Shown here one piece after another: positions 26,057 to 36,363 of a stretch of 64,000 bases of DNA; position 1 is the stretch's first letter, and each line of letters starts with the position of its first letter. Source of the DNA: an uncultured Acetatifactor sp. GTDB taxonomy: Bacteria; Bacillota; Clostridia; Lachnospirales; Lachnospiraceae. Under the pieces are notes generated by a model, which had not been told where the DNA came from, made no database searches, and was given only the letters and a program-made list of their open reading frames with translations. The position numbers and the translations under genes were made by a program. The DNA lies in contig CAJUSI010000001.1 in assembly GCA_910589035.1 (NCBI GenBank), positions 1-64,000 on the forward strand, in the 5' to 3' direction.

Positions 26057-28180
26057 CTATATTTTCAACGTTTCAAGATATGTATTACCCAAATCTTCAT
26101 ACAGCTTTGTTTCTTTCACGTGGCTGCACTCTCCCACATACTCCACTTGATCACACATGTAGATTAAAGCCTCCGGAAGTTTGTTTTTAAGTTCTTTTCC
26201 CTCTATCCACAGACATTTATAATAGTCAAAGAAAAAATCTTCTACTCCCTGTTGTTCCTTACGCATATTCTCTATTTCTTCCTTTGTTCGTGTTTCATGG
26301 GAAAATTCAGGACTATCCCCTTCTCCCATATCCTCAACCGATGCTTCCGGAGATGTAAATATTGTTTCCAGAAAACAATGTTTACTGTACAATATGCTTC
26401 CTCCCTCCAGCTTATCCTCATATACCCCCCTGGCATTTATAGAATATAAATCTTTGACAATACACCTGCAAACATATAACCCATCCATGGGTTCATAAAA
26501 TATCTGATTGAGCAAATGTTGTACCGTTCCCCGAGAAATAAAATCACAGAACAAATTTTTTTGGTTCATATCCACTCTACTTCCCTTTATGTATTCTAAA
26601 TACCGTCCCAGCACTGATTTCGACTTTTTTGTAATCATTTCTAAATGGGCGGCATAATACTCTTCTTCATCCATATGCTTCCCTGCATCATACGGGGTTA
26701 CCCTTTCTTTAGGAAGCCCTATTATATCTGTGAGTACATCTTCAGGGGTTTTTGTCCCACGATACATCATCAGGCTGTTTACCGGATCTCCTATTGCTAA
26801 AGCCGCACGTATACACAGCTTTCTGGAAGCCAGCAAATAGACGGATTCCGGCAAATCTCCAGTTTCTTGAAATTCGTTTTTGATCCTGTCATATAATCTT
26901 TGAAACAAAAAACCATCCCTGGCTCCAAAAACTACATTCTTGTAAATAGGATTTTTACGCAGATAAGCAAGCAGTTCCAACATATAAATCGTTGCCAATG
27001 GTGCAGCAAAGGTTTTTCCCAGCATTTCCAGACTATTAATCTGCACAATTCCAGAAGTACCATATAAAGCAAATGGATTATTAAACAGCTCTGCTATTAT
27101 CAAACCTAATAGATTTTTTTCATTGCATGTATGCGCCCAAGACATAATGTATCGGAAATTGGATAATTTTATCATCTCAAAAGCGCTTTTAATTCCATAG
27201 GATGCAATTCCGCATTTCATCGGCGCTTTTACATCCGAAATTATGTTATCTCCAATATGCAGGCAAACCATACCGTCCACATCTCGAAGATACCGTTCAA
27301 ATAATCCATTGTTTTTTGACACTCCACAGTCGCAAGACACATAAATATTATCATATCCTTCAATATGCAACTCTTTCAAAAACTCTTCTAATATCTCTGC
27401 TCCCAGGTACATATCTGAAATAATACTGACTCGCTTTCCGAGATTCCTGGCATATTCAAGCAATTCCACCATTTTTTTTCTTGGTAGTAGTACACTTCTC
27501 TCACAAGCCAACTCTGTCTCCAGCACAATTTTCTCCTGCGCTTTTGTCAGTCCTGCAAATTCGCTGATTTTTTCATAAATCTGATATATATTATGACTGC
27601 CAGACTGAAGTTCCGCTTCCCTGCGCAACACCTTAAAGCGAGGAATCAGGATCCCTTTTCTCCGTATTCTGTCTTCTACAATATCAAACACATCTGCTGG
27701 CTCCAATGTTTTACGCATGACAAGAGTGTCAAACAAATCAAAACTGACAGCATCATATTGTGCAATTAACTGCCTTAATTCCGTTTCACTCCTTCTATAA
27801 TATCTTGCACCTTCTACAGTAAACGAGCTCCAACCATAAGCTGTTATTAAATCTTGCCCATTTTCTCCATATATATTTATTCCAAACAGCATACATTTAT
27901 CGACAATTCTTTGATAAATCTCCTCATAATTTTGGGAGGAAGCTGCAATAATAACAACCTCCACATCCCCCGGTTGTATTTCATCCCAAAGGATAATTGG
28001 CACACCTGCAATACTGCCTCCAAAATGCAGCCTATCCACAATTCCAATAACTGAAAATCCATAAAGATTACCAACCAAGCGCCTTGCGACAGTGCCTGTG
28101 CCATAAATTAATATTTTTCTATTCCTTAAATGCCCAAGCCTCTCCACAATCTGCTGTCGGTATTCCTGTTTCTTTATCAT
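26057..28180 (-). CDS. Rossmann module fused to a COG5610-type HAD protein
   Basis: 707 residues. The N-terminal about 115 are the recurrent module (KILIYGTGTVARRLVG, GIVDRLHFGGSIAGVPI). From about residue 140 there is a HAD hydrolase with motif I FDLFDTLVMRK, IISDMYLGAEIL as motif II and HIGDNIISDVKAP as motif IV, as in COG5610 proteins found in surface-glycan clusters. The C-terminal about 330 residues are of unknown fold, with a FGARDGFLFQRLYDRI segment. Catalytic residues look complete. The substrate is unknown. Confidence 0.72.
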   Translation of the reverse strand: MIKKQEYRQQIVERLGHLRNRKILIYGTGTVARRLVGNLYGFSVIGIVDRLHFGGSIAGVPIILWDEIQPGDVEVVIIAASSQNYEEIYQRIVDKCMLFGINIYGENGQDLITAYGWSSFTVEGARYYRRSETELRQLIAQYDAVSFDLFDTLVMRKTLEPADVFDIVEDRIRRKGILIPRFKVLRREAELQSGSHNIYQIYEKISEFAGLTKAQEKIVLETELACERSVLLPRKKMVELLEYARNLGKRVSIISDMYLGAEILEEFLKELHIEGYDNIYVSCDCGVSKNNGLFERYLRDVDGMVCLHIGDNIISDVKAPMKCGIASYGIKSAFEMIKLSNFRYIMSWAHTCNEKNLLGLIIAELFNNPFALYGTSGIVQINSLEMLGKTFAAPLATIYMLELLAYLRKNPIYKNVVFGARDGFLFQRLYDRIKNEFQETGDLPESVYLLASRKLCIRAALAIGDPVNSLMMYRGTKTPEDVLTDIIGLPKERVTPYDAGKHMDEEEYYAAHLEMITKKSKSVLGRYLEYIKGSRVDMNQKNLFCDFISRGTVQHLLNQIFYEPMDGLYVCRCIVKDLYSINARGVYEDKLEGGSILYSKHCFLETIFTSPEASVEDMGEGDSPEFSHETRTKEEIENMRKEQQGVEDFFFDYYKCLWIEGKELKNKLPEALIYMCDQVEYVGECSHVKETKLYEDLGNTYLETLKI

Positions 28181-28217
28181 ATTTCTTCCTTATAGCCTGT
28201 TACTCTCTGTCTGTTTT

Positions 28218-28709
28218 CTAATACATACTACTGCCGTCTATAACATCTTCTATGGATATAACAGAATAACCACATTTCCTTTCTATTTCTTCCGCAATGC
28301 TGTCTGACTGATTCATCACAGCAATAACAATCGCATCTACTTTAGGAAGATCTTCCTCCAAAGAATAAATTGGTATCTCAGAATCCATATATTTGGCATT
28401 CCTGTCTATTATATATTGAACTTTCACTTTAGTATCCGCCAGTTCTCTGATAAAACACTTCCCAATTTGTCCATTTCCATAAACAGCAATATTGCCTGCT
28501 CCATACCATTTAAAATAAGCGTCAAACATATCGCTTCTTCCTTGCAGCTTCAGCCACGCCAGCAGAAATCTCTGATTTCTCTGCAGATTATCAATGTTCC
28601 TGTTCTTTTCCATTATTTTGTTTTTCGCCCGCCTGTGTTCCCATAGAATTCCAGCAATAAAGCCTGTTTCCAAACAAGCTGCCATAAATATAAAGATTTT
28701 TTTCATCAT
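28218..28709 (-). CDS. Stand-alone Rossmann module with an N-terminal membrane helix
   Basis: 163 residues. Residues 5 to about 22 (IFIFMAACLETGFIAGIL) form one hydrophobic helix, followed by basic residues and a short helical stretch. The rest is the recurrent module with no enzyme attached: IAVYGNGQIGKCFIREL, YIIDRNAKYMDSEIPIY and AIVIAVMNQSDSIAEEIE. It is the only copy in the cluster that is a protein by itself and the only one visibly anchored to the membrane. It could be an organising or regulatory subunit; that is inference. Confidence 0.65.
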   Translation of the reverse strand: MMKKIFIFMAACLETGFIAGILWEHRRAKNKIMEKNRNIDNLQRNQRFLLAWLKLQGRSDMFDAYFKWYGAGNIAVYGNGQIGKCFIRELADTKVKVQYIIDRNAKYMDSEIPIYSLEEDLPKVDAIVIAVMNQSDSIAEEIERKCGYSVISIEDVIDGSSMY

Positions 28710-28713
28710 GCCC

Positions 28714-29748
28714 TCACTTATATGCCATAATATCCTTCATGTTTTTCCACCCTATCTCCAGAAGCTTACAAACAAAAGGAAGATCACATATTTTCCTGCA
28801 ATTTGATCTTATGTATCCTATATACTTCCAGACAAAATTTATATTTATCCTTAACAATTCCCTTTCTCCAATGTAGGAAATTCCCACTCCATAGTGTTTC
28901 GCATTGCGCAGATTTCCTGCAATACTTTGATAAGAAACAGTAGCATTAAACAGATTTTCATGAAACCTAAATTTCAAAACACTTTGTAATGACGGCTTGG
29001 ATAAGTCCATACATCCATAAGCATATCGCGTCAATGCCTCTAATTCCATTTTATGGGCGTCCGGCGTCCACCAATACGGCAATGCCTGCTTATTATGTTT
29101 GTAAAATTTTGACTTATATTTTGCGCAGGTCGTAACTATATTTATCATAGGACATTTAATCATCCCTCCGTCATATTCCGCAGCCAAAAGGGCAAAGATA
29201 TAACTATGCGGATATATGCCGTACCCTTCCTTCATAAAAAACTTCTCTTTACCAGGAATTTTATCCCAAGCTTCTTTTCTGACAAAAAACCCAGATGGAT
29301 GCACTAAAACAAATCCGAACTGCTCCAGTGCCTCCCTGCCCGCCTGATACCTCTCTATCATTTCATTTTTTGACTCTGCAAAACTGAATATCCCGCCTAT
29401 GTAGCCAAACCCAAAATCCTCTTTTTCCAGGACTTCAATCATTTTCTGCAGATATTCAGTTTGTATCCAATCGCGATCCAATAAATGTAACACATATTTG
29501 CCATACCCTCGGTTAATGGTCTCATACCAGTTCCCTCTGGCACCTTTGTTACTGGCATTACAGAAAACATGTAGCCTCTTATCCTTTATATGTGATAGTC
29601 TTTCTATCGTATCATCTGAAGACTTGTCGTCAACTACTGTTACTGATAGCTTGACTGATTGAACTTCCAGAATTTCTTTCACTAATGCCTCTATCTTATC
29701 CCCTCTGTTATATGTTGAAATACTAATATCAAGAACCGGCGTCACCAT
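28714..29748 (-). CDS. GT2-family glycosyltransferase
   Basis: 344 residues. GT-A start LDISISTYNRGDKIEALVKE, VVDDKSSDDTIE and a LLDRDWIQTEYL metal-site region, with a long C-terminal helical part. It is one of three island genes without the Rossmann module; its immediate downstream neighbour is the free-standing membrane-anchored module, so the two might work as a split version of the fused enzymes. GGAAGGTG precedes the ATG. Confidence 0.78.
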   Translation of the reverse strand: MVTPVLDISISTYNRGDKIEALVKEILEVQSVKLSVTVVDDKSSDDTIERLSHIKDKRLHVFCNASNKGARGNWYETINRGYGKYVLHLLDRDWIQTEYLQKMIEVLEKEDFGFGYIGGIFSFAESKNEMIERYQAGREALEQFGFVLVHPSGFFVRKEAWDKIPGKEKFFMKEGYGIYPHSYIFALLAAEYDGGMIKCPMINIVTTCAKYKSKFYKHNKQALPYWWTPDAHKMELEALTRYAYGCMDLSKPSLQSVLKFRFHENLFNATVSYQSIAGNLRNAKHYGVGISYIGERELLRININFVWKYIGYIRSNCRKICDLPFVCKLLEIGWKNMKDIMAYK

Positions 29749-29757
29749 ATCACCTTC

Positions 29758-30810
29758 CTATACTTTGTTTTTATACAATATCTCTTTATTCTTGTAAAAT
29801 ATGAAAATACCGCAGTCATAATCACCAATTATGCAACCGTATAAATCGTTTTTAAAATCCTCTTTGGAGTATTCAAAAATTTCCAAATTATGTATTATAA
29901 AAAATTTTTCTAATTCCAGACTCCTGAATTGCTCCATCACCGTATTTGGTTCAAAAACTCTATGTGCATTGAAATAGAGCCTGTTCTCTTTTCCGACAGG
30001 CACGGCAAAATATAACCTGCCTCGTTCCGCCAGCACCCTTTGCATTGCATGCATTGCCTTGAAGCACGCTTCTGTATCTATAGCATCTCCATAACGCCCT
30101 AATCCAAAATGCTCTACGGCATGTAGCGATGACAGCGACTTGATTGAATTGTCAGGAATGGTCTCCAAATTCGTCGCATCCGCCTGAATAAATTCAAGCG
30201 GTACAATTCCGGCTCCCGGATTCCATACATCTAACGGCCTGATGTCTATAACCGTGGTATGGATATTGGCTGTAATCAAATGAGATATAAATCCCTCAAT
30301 TCGAGATCCTATATCGTAATGATGTTCTGGACAATCTTCTATAATTCTTTTTGCCACTAATATATCCATGGAGTAATAATGCAAATCCATGCTTCCTGCC
30401 GAATCTCTGTAATCTTTAAGCATCGGTGTTTCATACTTCTGACAAAACATAAATGCACTGTTCTCCCGTTCAAAATACTGCCTGTTGTACTCCTCCCTGT
30501 CTGCGTTATATTTCGCCATATCATGTCTGCGATGCAGATCATCTATAATATCAGTTATACTTATAATCTTATGTTCTGTTATCCCTATCGCATTTAGCTG
30601 AGCCTTCAATTCCTGCACATATTTTTTACTGCATATCAGAACCTTATCATACTCTTTCCCTGCAAGTTCGTTGACTGCCACACATTGATATCCTGCGACC
30701 ATCTTTCCAGCTTTTCCATTATCCGCTATCGTTGTAATATTATATTCTTCCTTAATAAATTTTTCTTCTTTAAAAAATATATCTCCGGCTCCGACTATAG
30801 CTATATTCAT
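29758..30810 (-). CDS. Rossmann module fused to a DUF268 protein
   Basis: 350 residues. Residues 1 to about 95 are the recurrent module (IAIVGAGDIFFKEEKFI, TIADNGKAGKMVAGYQ, VQELKAQLNAIGI). The rest is DUF268: YDIGSRIEGFISHLI, TVIDIRPLDVWNPGAG and SLSSLHAVEHFGLGRYGD form a SAM-methyltransferase-like core. DUF268 occurs in sugar-modifying clusters, so sugar O-methylation is possible but unproven. Confidence 0.7.
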   Translation of the reverse strand: MNIAIVGAGDIFFKEEKFIKEEYNITTIADNGKAGKMVAGYQCVAVNELAGKEYDKVLICSKKYVQELKAQLNAIGITEHKIISITDIIDDLHRRHDMAKYNADREEYNRQYFERENSAFMFCQKYETPMLKDYRDSAGSMDLHYYSMDILVAKRIIEDCPEHHYDIGSRIEGFISHLITANIHTTVIDIRPLDVWNPGAGIVPLEFIQADATNLETIPDNSIKSLSSLHAVEHFGLGRYGDAIDTEACFKAMHAMQRVLAERGRLYFAVPVGKENRLYFNAHRVFEPNTVMEQFRSLELEKFFIIHNLEIFEYSKEDFKNDLYGCIIGDYDCGIFIFYKNKEILYKNKV

Positions 30811-30825
30811 TTTGACACCCCGCTC

Positions 30826-31998
30826 CTAAAGCCTGTCCCAGTCTGGCGGACATATGTTTGTTAAATTGCAGAAATTATCCCATTTTTTAGGCGCTATGAC
30901 TATCTTATCTTCATTCTCGTTTAACCAGGCCCCCCACCAACTAAAGGAACTGTTTGCAATTATATTATGTCTGCATTGACTCATCAGATACATGTCATAC
31001 CAATCTTCATATTTTTCTAACATACCAGAATCAATATAAGAAGCCTCATCTATCCTGATATTCTCTTTGCACCACGAAATATCATCTGAAAATACATAAA
31101 AACGCGGATTCTTTACCTTTTCCATAATCATCTTTATCGCTTTTTCATAATATTTCTCATCACAAATTTCATCCAGCCTCCGCTCCTTTTCAGCCAGATA
31201 ATCTCCCCGCCTCACATGCACACTTATAGAATTATTTCTATGTATTTCAGCGACCAACAGCTGCAACTGTCTCTCTTCAATCTCCGGAAATTTCAAACGC
31301 TTTAGTAAATCATCTCTGATTTCATCAGCAAATAAGTAAGTCTGGAAATATCCTTCCACAATCCCCCTCCTTACCTTTCTCCAATCGTTGGATACTCCAT
31401 ATTGTACATACTGGGTAATATCAGGTTCTGCATAAATATACTTTTCATCCACCCCTTCCACTTTGGAAATCCTGTCCTTCATGAAATAATATTCACGGGT
31501 GGCAGCTGAGGCATATCGGAAATTAATGCTTTTAAATATTCTGTCAAGTTCGAACCTGCGGGTATTTATATACAAATAACTTGAAATATCTGCAACAACC
31601 TCGCATCCATTAAGCTCAAGGCAACGTGCAAGCGAATATTGAAACAGCTGATTGCCTAAACCTCCTGCATATTCTATCACGATACTCCCGCTGTTAAAAT
31701 TCTGTTCAACCTCCAAGAATTTGCCCCTTTGCATCACTCTGAATTCTAAAAACTGATTAATACCATATTTATTTTTCAGTTCTGCCTCTATCTTCTCCAC
31801 ATCATTTTGTACGGCAATAATAACAGTACCTCCGAACCCTCTCAGTACCTCTGGTGACACTATTTCCTTATCATACAAAAATGTCCCCCATTTTTGCGCA
31901 TTATTATCCACATAGCAGATAATATCACACATATTTCCATAAAAATGATATGCCGTATTTCCATATCTCCCTGCACCAAAAATTATCACTTTCTCCAT
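30826..31998 (-). CDS. Rossmann module fused to a GT11 alpha-1,2-fucosyltransferase-like enzyme
   Basis: 390 residues. The module occupies about 1-95 (KVIIFGAGRYGNTAYHF, CYVDNNAQKWGTFLYDKEI). The transferase begins around residue 107 with YAGGLGNQLFQYSLARCL and carries ISVHVRRGDYLAEKE, the GDP-fucose site of the family, then NSSFSWWGAWLNENED. GT11 enzymes move fucose, or sometimes another 6-deoxyhexose, in alpha-1,2 linkage. A second fusion of the same architecture lies at 35179. Confidence 0.85.
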   Translation of the reverse strand: MEKVIIFGAGRYGNTAYHFYGNMCDIICYVDNNAQKWGTFLYDKEIVSPEVLRGFGGTVIIAVQNDVEKIEAELKNKYGINQFLEFRVMQRGKFLEVEQNFNSGSIVIEYAGGLGNQLFQYSLARCLELNGCEVVADISSYLYINTRRFELDRIFKSINFRYASAATREYYFMKDRISKVEGVDEKYIYAEPDITQYVQYGVSNDWRKVRRGIVEGYFQTYLFADEIRDDLLKRLKFPEIEERQLQLLVAEIHRNNSISVHVRRGDYLAEKERRLDEICDEKYYEKAIKMIMEKVKNPRFYVFSDDISWCKENIRIDEASYIDSGMLEKYEDWYDMYLMSQCRHNIIANSSFSWWGAWLNENEDKIVIAPKKWDNFCNLTNICPPDWDRL

Positions 31999-32013
31999 AA
32001 TACTTTTCTTCTA

Positions 32014-33192
32014 CTAAACTTTTATCCTTTCCGGACATTTCCAATAGATTTTGCTCTTTGGAACCCCCATCCGCATTAATGAATGTTTTATTTCTTCCGC
32101 CGACTTTTCGTCCATGACTCCAATCAATACCTTATCATATACTAAATATGGTATTCTCCGTGGATCAATTAGCTCACAATAGTCACACTTATACTTTTCA
32201 TAATACCTGTCTGTCCATGCAATCAACTCGCATTTGACATATTTTCGGATTTGTGTGTAATAATCACACCCCACGGAACCTGCCCCGTACAGTATAATTC
32301 TTTGTCCGAACATTTGCTCAATATTTGGAAATTGATACATCTGTACATTTCTTTCTAAAGATCCATTCTTCCTTTTTGTCAATATCTCCATCAATCCACG
32401 TATATAATGTTCATCCACATACTCCTTTAAATAATCCCATACCCCATATCCAATAAACACTTCCTGAAGAGCATTATGTAAACCACTCATCCGTTTCATT
32501 ATTGTAACATTTTGATCATGGGATAATGAATTCTCTCTTATGGTATAATGATAGTATGCTTCACGAGTTGCAAAAACTTTATTGCATATCATGAAACAGT
32601 TACACAGACAAAGCAAATCTTCTCCAAAACTTGAAGAGTCTGCTATTGTACTATAGCTTTTAATTACCAAATCTCTTTTAAATAATTTAGACCATATACT
32701 TGGTGTAAACGCATGCACATTACTATTTCCAAGCACCACATTTTTTATCATTTCAACCCTGTTTTCCTCCGTTATACAGATATCTCCCCCCCTTTTTACG
32801 CCTTTCACTTCCTGTATATTGCCATAGAAAAAGCCGCTATGTACAAAGTCTGCTTCATGTTCCATTAGCAGTTTATGAAGTCTTTCATATAGCACAGGCT
32901 CTACATAATCATCGCCATCTACAAATCCTATCAATTCCCCTTTGGCAATATTTAGCCCGTTTTTACGCGCCCTGACCAAACCTTCATTCCTTTGATGAAG
33001 TACCTTGATCCTGGCATCCTCCGCTTCCAGCTTGTCACAGATACTTCCTGATCCATCACTAGAACCATCATCCACTATGATAATTTCCAGCAATGGATAT
33101 GTCTGTACCATAATACTTCTTATACACTTTTCAACATAATCTTCCACGTTATAGACGGGAACAATAACGCTGATCAATTTATCTGTTTCCAT
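32014..33192 (-). CDS. GT2 glycosyltransferase with C-terminal Rossmann module
   Basis: 392 residues. GT-A signatures ISVIVPVYNVEDYVEKCI, IIVDDGSSDGSGSICD and FVDGDDYVEP with the DxD site. The module covers the last about 110 residues (RIILYGAGSVGCDYYTQI, AWTDRYYEKYKCDYCEL, IKHSLMRMGVPKS). An in-frame G7 run codes for part of KRGGD near residue 135; it could slip as in the neighbouring broken genes, but the frame is intact here. Confidence 0.83.
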   Translation of the reverse strand: METDKLISVIVPVYNVEDYVEKCIRSIMVQTYPLLEIIIVDDGSSDGSGSICDKLEAEDARIKVLHQRNEGLVRARKNGLNIAKGELIGFVDGDDYVEPVLYERLHKLLMEHEADFVHSGFFYGNIQEVKGVKRGGDICITEENRVEMIKNVVLGNSNVHAFTPSIWSKLFKRDLVIKSYSTIADSSSFGEDLLCLCNCFMICNKVFATREAYYHYTIRENSLSHDQNVTIMKRMSGLHNALQEVFIGYGVWDYLKEYVDEHYIRGLMEILTKRKNGSLERNVQMYQFPNIEQMFGQRIILYGAGSVGCDYYTQIRKYVKCELIAWTDRYYEKYKCDYCELIDPRRIPYLVYDKVLIGVMDEKSAEEIKHSLMRMGVPKSKIYWKCPERIKV

Positions 33193-33335
33193 ATGCTTTC
33201 ATTCCTTTTCTACCAAATTCCAAACAGCCTATCCCACAAAATATCCACCTTAGGTAACATGGAACATTTTAAATTTTTTGTATTTCCTCCAAATTTCAAG
33301 TCCAATAAAAAACATGGACGATATATTCATGTTAC

Positions 33336-33437
33336 TTACGAAAAAATATGCTGACAAGGTTTATGGTTCAGCGCTTCCAATGCCCTGTTCGTGCATCGCG
33401 GCCTATCATATATGAACATTATAATTCCACAATCCAT
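33336..33437 (-). pseudogene. Truncated glycosyltransferase start
   Basis: ATG 33437, with AAAGGTG upstream, encodes MDCGIIMFIYDRPRCTNRAL followed by EALNHK and a stop after 33 residues. The FxYxRPxxTxxALEAL pattern is the opening of a GT2-type transferase; the rest is missing. It lies in the 320-base gap between two intact transferase genes, in which nothing else is recognisable. Confidence 0.55.
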
Positions 33438-33512
33438 TGCATTTCACCTTTCATTATCCGTTCAGCATATATCCCTTCCCACATCTGCACAGCCCTGATG
33501 TCCATATCTCCT

Positions 33513-35045
33513 TCAGGCCATGATAAAGATATTCTTCAAAATCTCCATGCCTCTGCCATACAGATAATAGACGGCTTCCTCATGTCCTTGTACAAAACCA
33601 AGAAATACGGCGGTATCCCTCCGAATATCCATTTCTTCTTTTCTGATAACAGGAATCCCCTCGACAATTCCTTCCCGATTATTATCCACAAAGGCAATAA
33701 TCTGTATTTCCGCAAGGAAATATTGAATTAACTTCTTCGTTATCCTGCCCCATTTTCCTGCTCCCCATATATAACATTTCTTGGCGATAATACATTTTCT
33801 GATCTGCCGCAGATACAGCAGTCTGCTGAATATGTTCTCCTGTTCCTCCCGATCCAATCCAGCTTCTATCACATTTTCTGCCATTTGAGTTACCTGTTCT
33901 TCCAACACATTCCAGTCGTCCAAGTCACCCTTTATCTCAAAGCTGTCCGCTGCATCGGCATATAAATCTTCCAGCTGAGCCTTCACTGATTCTCCGGAAA
34001 AGAATTTTTCATACGTCCGTTTTTCATTGTCAAGTATATCCCACAATTTGGCGTTTTCATAATCATGATAAAACCTCCTGATGGCCTCCCCCAACGCGGA
34101 TGCAGCAAAGTCCTCCGCAAGATAGGCATTTACTCCATCCTTCAGTATTTCCGGCACGCCCGCCACAGGTGTTGAAATAATGGGAATATTCAAGGACATG
34201 GCCTCCACAATAGAAGCCGGAAAAGATTCCCTCCTGCTGCCACAGACAAGGACATCTATCTTTCCCAGGAAACTTGTCATGTCATCCAAAAAGCCAAGCA
34301 TATGAATCCTATCCTGAAGTCCATGTTCCACAATATAATTTCTACACTCCTCCCCATATGGGGAATTATTTTCCCCTGCCACCATAAGCTGCAGGTCGGC
34401 ACCCTTGTCTATTTCGTGCTCAACTGCCTTTATTACTTCCAACTGATTTTTATACCGACAGACAATTCCTGCAGTCCCTATCACTAAAGATTTTCTTTCC
34501 CTTACAGGCTTCCTGCATACTTTCATATCACCAAATACTCTGACACATTTGCCTTTACAGCCCAGATACTTTTTCCACTTTTGCAGAAAAAAGTCCGAAT
34601 CACAGGATATATATTGGGGAAAAATATTCTGACAGGGAACAAGCCAGTCCCATTTCTCCAATGAATAAATATTCATAACATGCGGTATTCCAAGTTTTCT
34701 GGAAACATATTCGACTGCAGGGTTAATCTGAACACTATGTAAAATATCAATTTTTTCTTCCAGAACAAAACACTCTACCTCTGACGCATTCCTGCCACAC
34801 CCTACCAAATTAATTGCATACAGATTATATGCTGTACAATAAGGCATTATCTTATACCTCATTTTATGGCTTTTACATTTCTGAATAAATTTACTGTTAG
34901 ATTCCCCGTTAAGTCCACAGGGAAGAACCACTGTCACGTTGTGGAAAGAACGCATAAGTACTGCCTGCATAAACAGAGTCTGATCCGCTCCCCCCAAATA
35001 ACTTTTTTTCTCGCTTAAAAAATAGGCTATATTTTTCTTGTTCAT
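33513..35045 (-). CDS. GT4 glycosyltransferase with C-terminal Rossmann module
   Basis: 510 residues. GT-B fold: N-terminal KSYLGGADQTLFMQAVLM, mid KSLVIGTAGIVCRYKNQLE and the C-terminal CGSRRESFPASIVEAMSLNI donor-site segment. A helical stretch (about 320-410) leads to the module in the last about 95 residues: CYIWGAGKWGRITKKLIQ and FVDNNREGIVEGIPVI. The module is at the opposite end from that in the GT4 enzyme at 24611, so it was attached independently. Confidence 0.82.
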   Translation of the reverse strand: MNKKNIAYFLSEKKSYLGGADQTLFMQAVLMRSFHNVTVVLPCGLNGESNSKFIQKCKSHKMRYKIMPYCTAYNLYAINLVGCGRNASEVECFVLEEKIDILHSVQINPAVEYVSRKLGIPHVMNIYSLEKWDWLVPCQNIFPQYISCDSDFFLQKWKKYLGCKGKCVRVFGDMKVCRKPVRERKSLVIGTAGIVCRYKNQLEVIKAVEHEIDKGADLQLMVAGENNSPYGEECRNYIVEHGLQDRIHMLGFLDDMTSFLGKIDVLVCGSRRESFPASIVEAMSLNIPIISTPVAGVPEILKDGVNAYLAEDFAASALGEAIRRFYHDYENAKLWDILDNEKRTYEKFFSGESVKAQLEDLYADAADSFEIKGDLDDWNVLEEQVTQMAENVIEAGLDREEQENIFSRLLYLRQIRKCIIAKKCYIWGAGKWGRITKKLIQYFLAEIQIIAFVDNNREGIVEGIPVIRKEEMDIRRDTAVFLGFVQGHEEAVYYLYGRGMEILKNIFIMA

Positions 35046-35178
35046 ACTTTTATGGTTGACATTGCAAATATATCAGAGTCTTCCTTGGGATTTTGCCTCC
35101 CATCACATCACAAAAACCCCTTACATATTCTCAGATTTCATATCAATCCCGCTCCTGATATTCTCACTTTTTTCAGCA

Positions 35179-36333
35179 CTAAATGGCAATCCATTCCGGC
35201 GGACACCAATCCTTTGCTTCCCACCGATTTCTCCATTGCTTTGGCCCTATTACAATTTTGTCCGGATTCTGATTCAGCCAAGCCCCCCACCAGCCAAATG
35301 TGCTATTAGGTATAATATTATGCTTGCATATACTCATCAAATACATATCATACCAATCATGGTATGTTGTAAACATTTCCTTTTCTATATATAATGCATC
35401 CTTTTCTTGTATATTATTTTTTACCCAATCCATATCATTAGAAAAGAAGCAAAAAGCAGCGTCAGGACGTTTTTTCTTCATGTATGCAATTGCTTTTAGA
35501 TAATATTCATCTGTACATATCCCCCCAATTTCCCGCCGGTATTTGGTTGCCAGAAAATCGCCACGTCTTATATGAACTGCCACTGTTTCTCTCAATTCCA
35601 GCAGAGATTTTATTTTACATAGCTCGCTATTATTTTTTATAGAAAATCTGAAATCATCTAAAAGCTCCCGTCGAATTAATCCTGCATATTTATAGGAACA
35701 ATGGAAACCCTCTATATAACCTGTTTTCATTTCCAGCACCCCTCTATTGAAGGTCTCTTTTTCCTTTCCCCGCGGCGGTTCTTCTATATACACCCTTCCC
35801 TCTTTTAGATAATACTCCTTTTCATTTGGATTGCAGTGCTCAAAGCTTATTTGAGGAAATACCTTTGGCAATTCAAACGGCATCATATCAGGTTTTATAT
35901 ATGCCGATAAGTCTGCTTTAACCTTTTTCCCCTGTTTTAAAAAGTTCCTGTATAACGCATATTGAAACATCTGATTTCCCAGTCCATTACTGAACGCGAT
36001 AATTATCTCATCCTTTTTTACCTGATAATTATCTTCTGGGCATAATTCCTGCATCTTCTCTTCAATGCGAAAAACAATTACCCCTCGGATATTATAATCA
36101 TGAAATAATTGCTTTTTTATTTCCGTTTCATATCTCTTGTTTGCGATTATTACCGTATATTCTTGATTTCTCAAAATTTCAGGCGGACATACCGGAATCC
36201 CATTATGCTGCGTGCCCCAAATGTTTTTGTCGTTATCGATATAACATGCAATTTTGATATCCTCTCTATAGTAGTAATATGCAGCTTTCCCCCATTCCCC
36301 CGCTCCAAATATCACTGCCTTTCTCTTCATCAA
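35179..36333 (-). CDS. Rossmann module fused to a GT11 fucosyltransferase-like enzyme
   Basis: 384 residues. The module (about 1-95) shows AVIFGAGEWGKAAYYYY, CYIDNDKNIWGTQHNGIPV and IKKQLFHDYNI. The transferase starts near residue 110 with FSNGLGNQMFQYALYRNF, then VAVHIRRGDFLATKY and NSTFGWWGAWLNQNPDK. Same architecture as 30826-31998 but clearly diverged, so probably a different linkage or acceptor. Confidence 0.85.
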   Translation of the reverse strand: MMKRKAVIFGAGEWGKAAYYYYREDIKIACYIDNDKNIWGTQHNGIPVCPPEILRNQEYTVIIANKRYETEIKKQLFHDYNIRGVIVFRIEEKMQELCPEDNYQVKKDEIIIAFSNGLGNQMFQYALYRNFLKQGKKVKADLSAYIKPDMMPFELPKVFPQISFEHCNPNEKEYYLKEGRVYIEEPPRGKEKETFNRGVLEMKTGYIEGFHCSYKYAGLIRRELLDDFRFSIKNNSELCKIKSLLELRETVAVHIRRGDFLATKYRREIGGICTDEYYLKAIAYMKKKRPDAAFCFFSNDMDWVKNNIQEKDALYIEKEMFTTYHDWYDMYLMSICKHNIIPNSTFGWWGAWLNQNPDKIVIGPKQWRNRWEAKDWCPPEWIAI

Positions 36334-36363
36334 TATCCGGCCCTCTCAAATCTGAAAATATAA

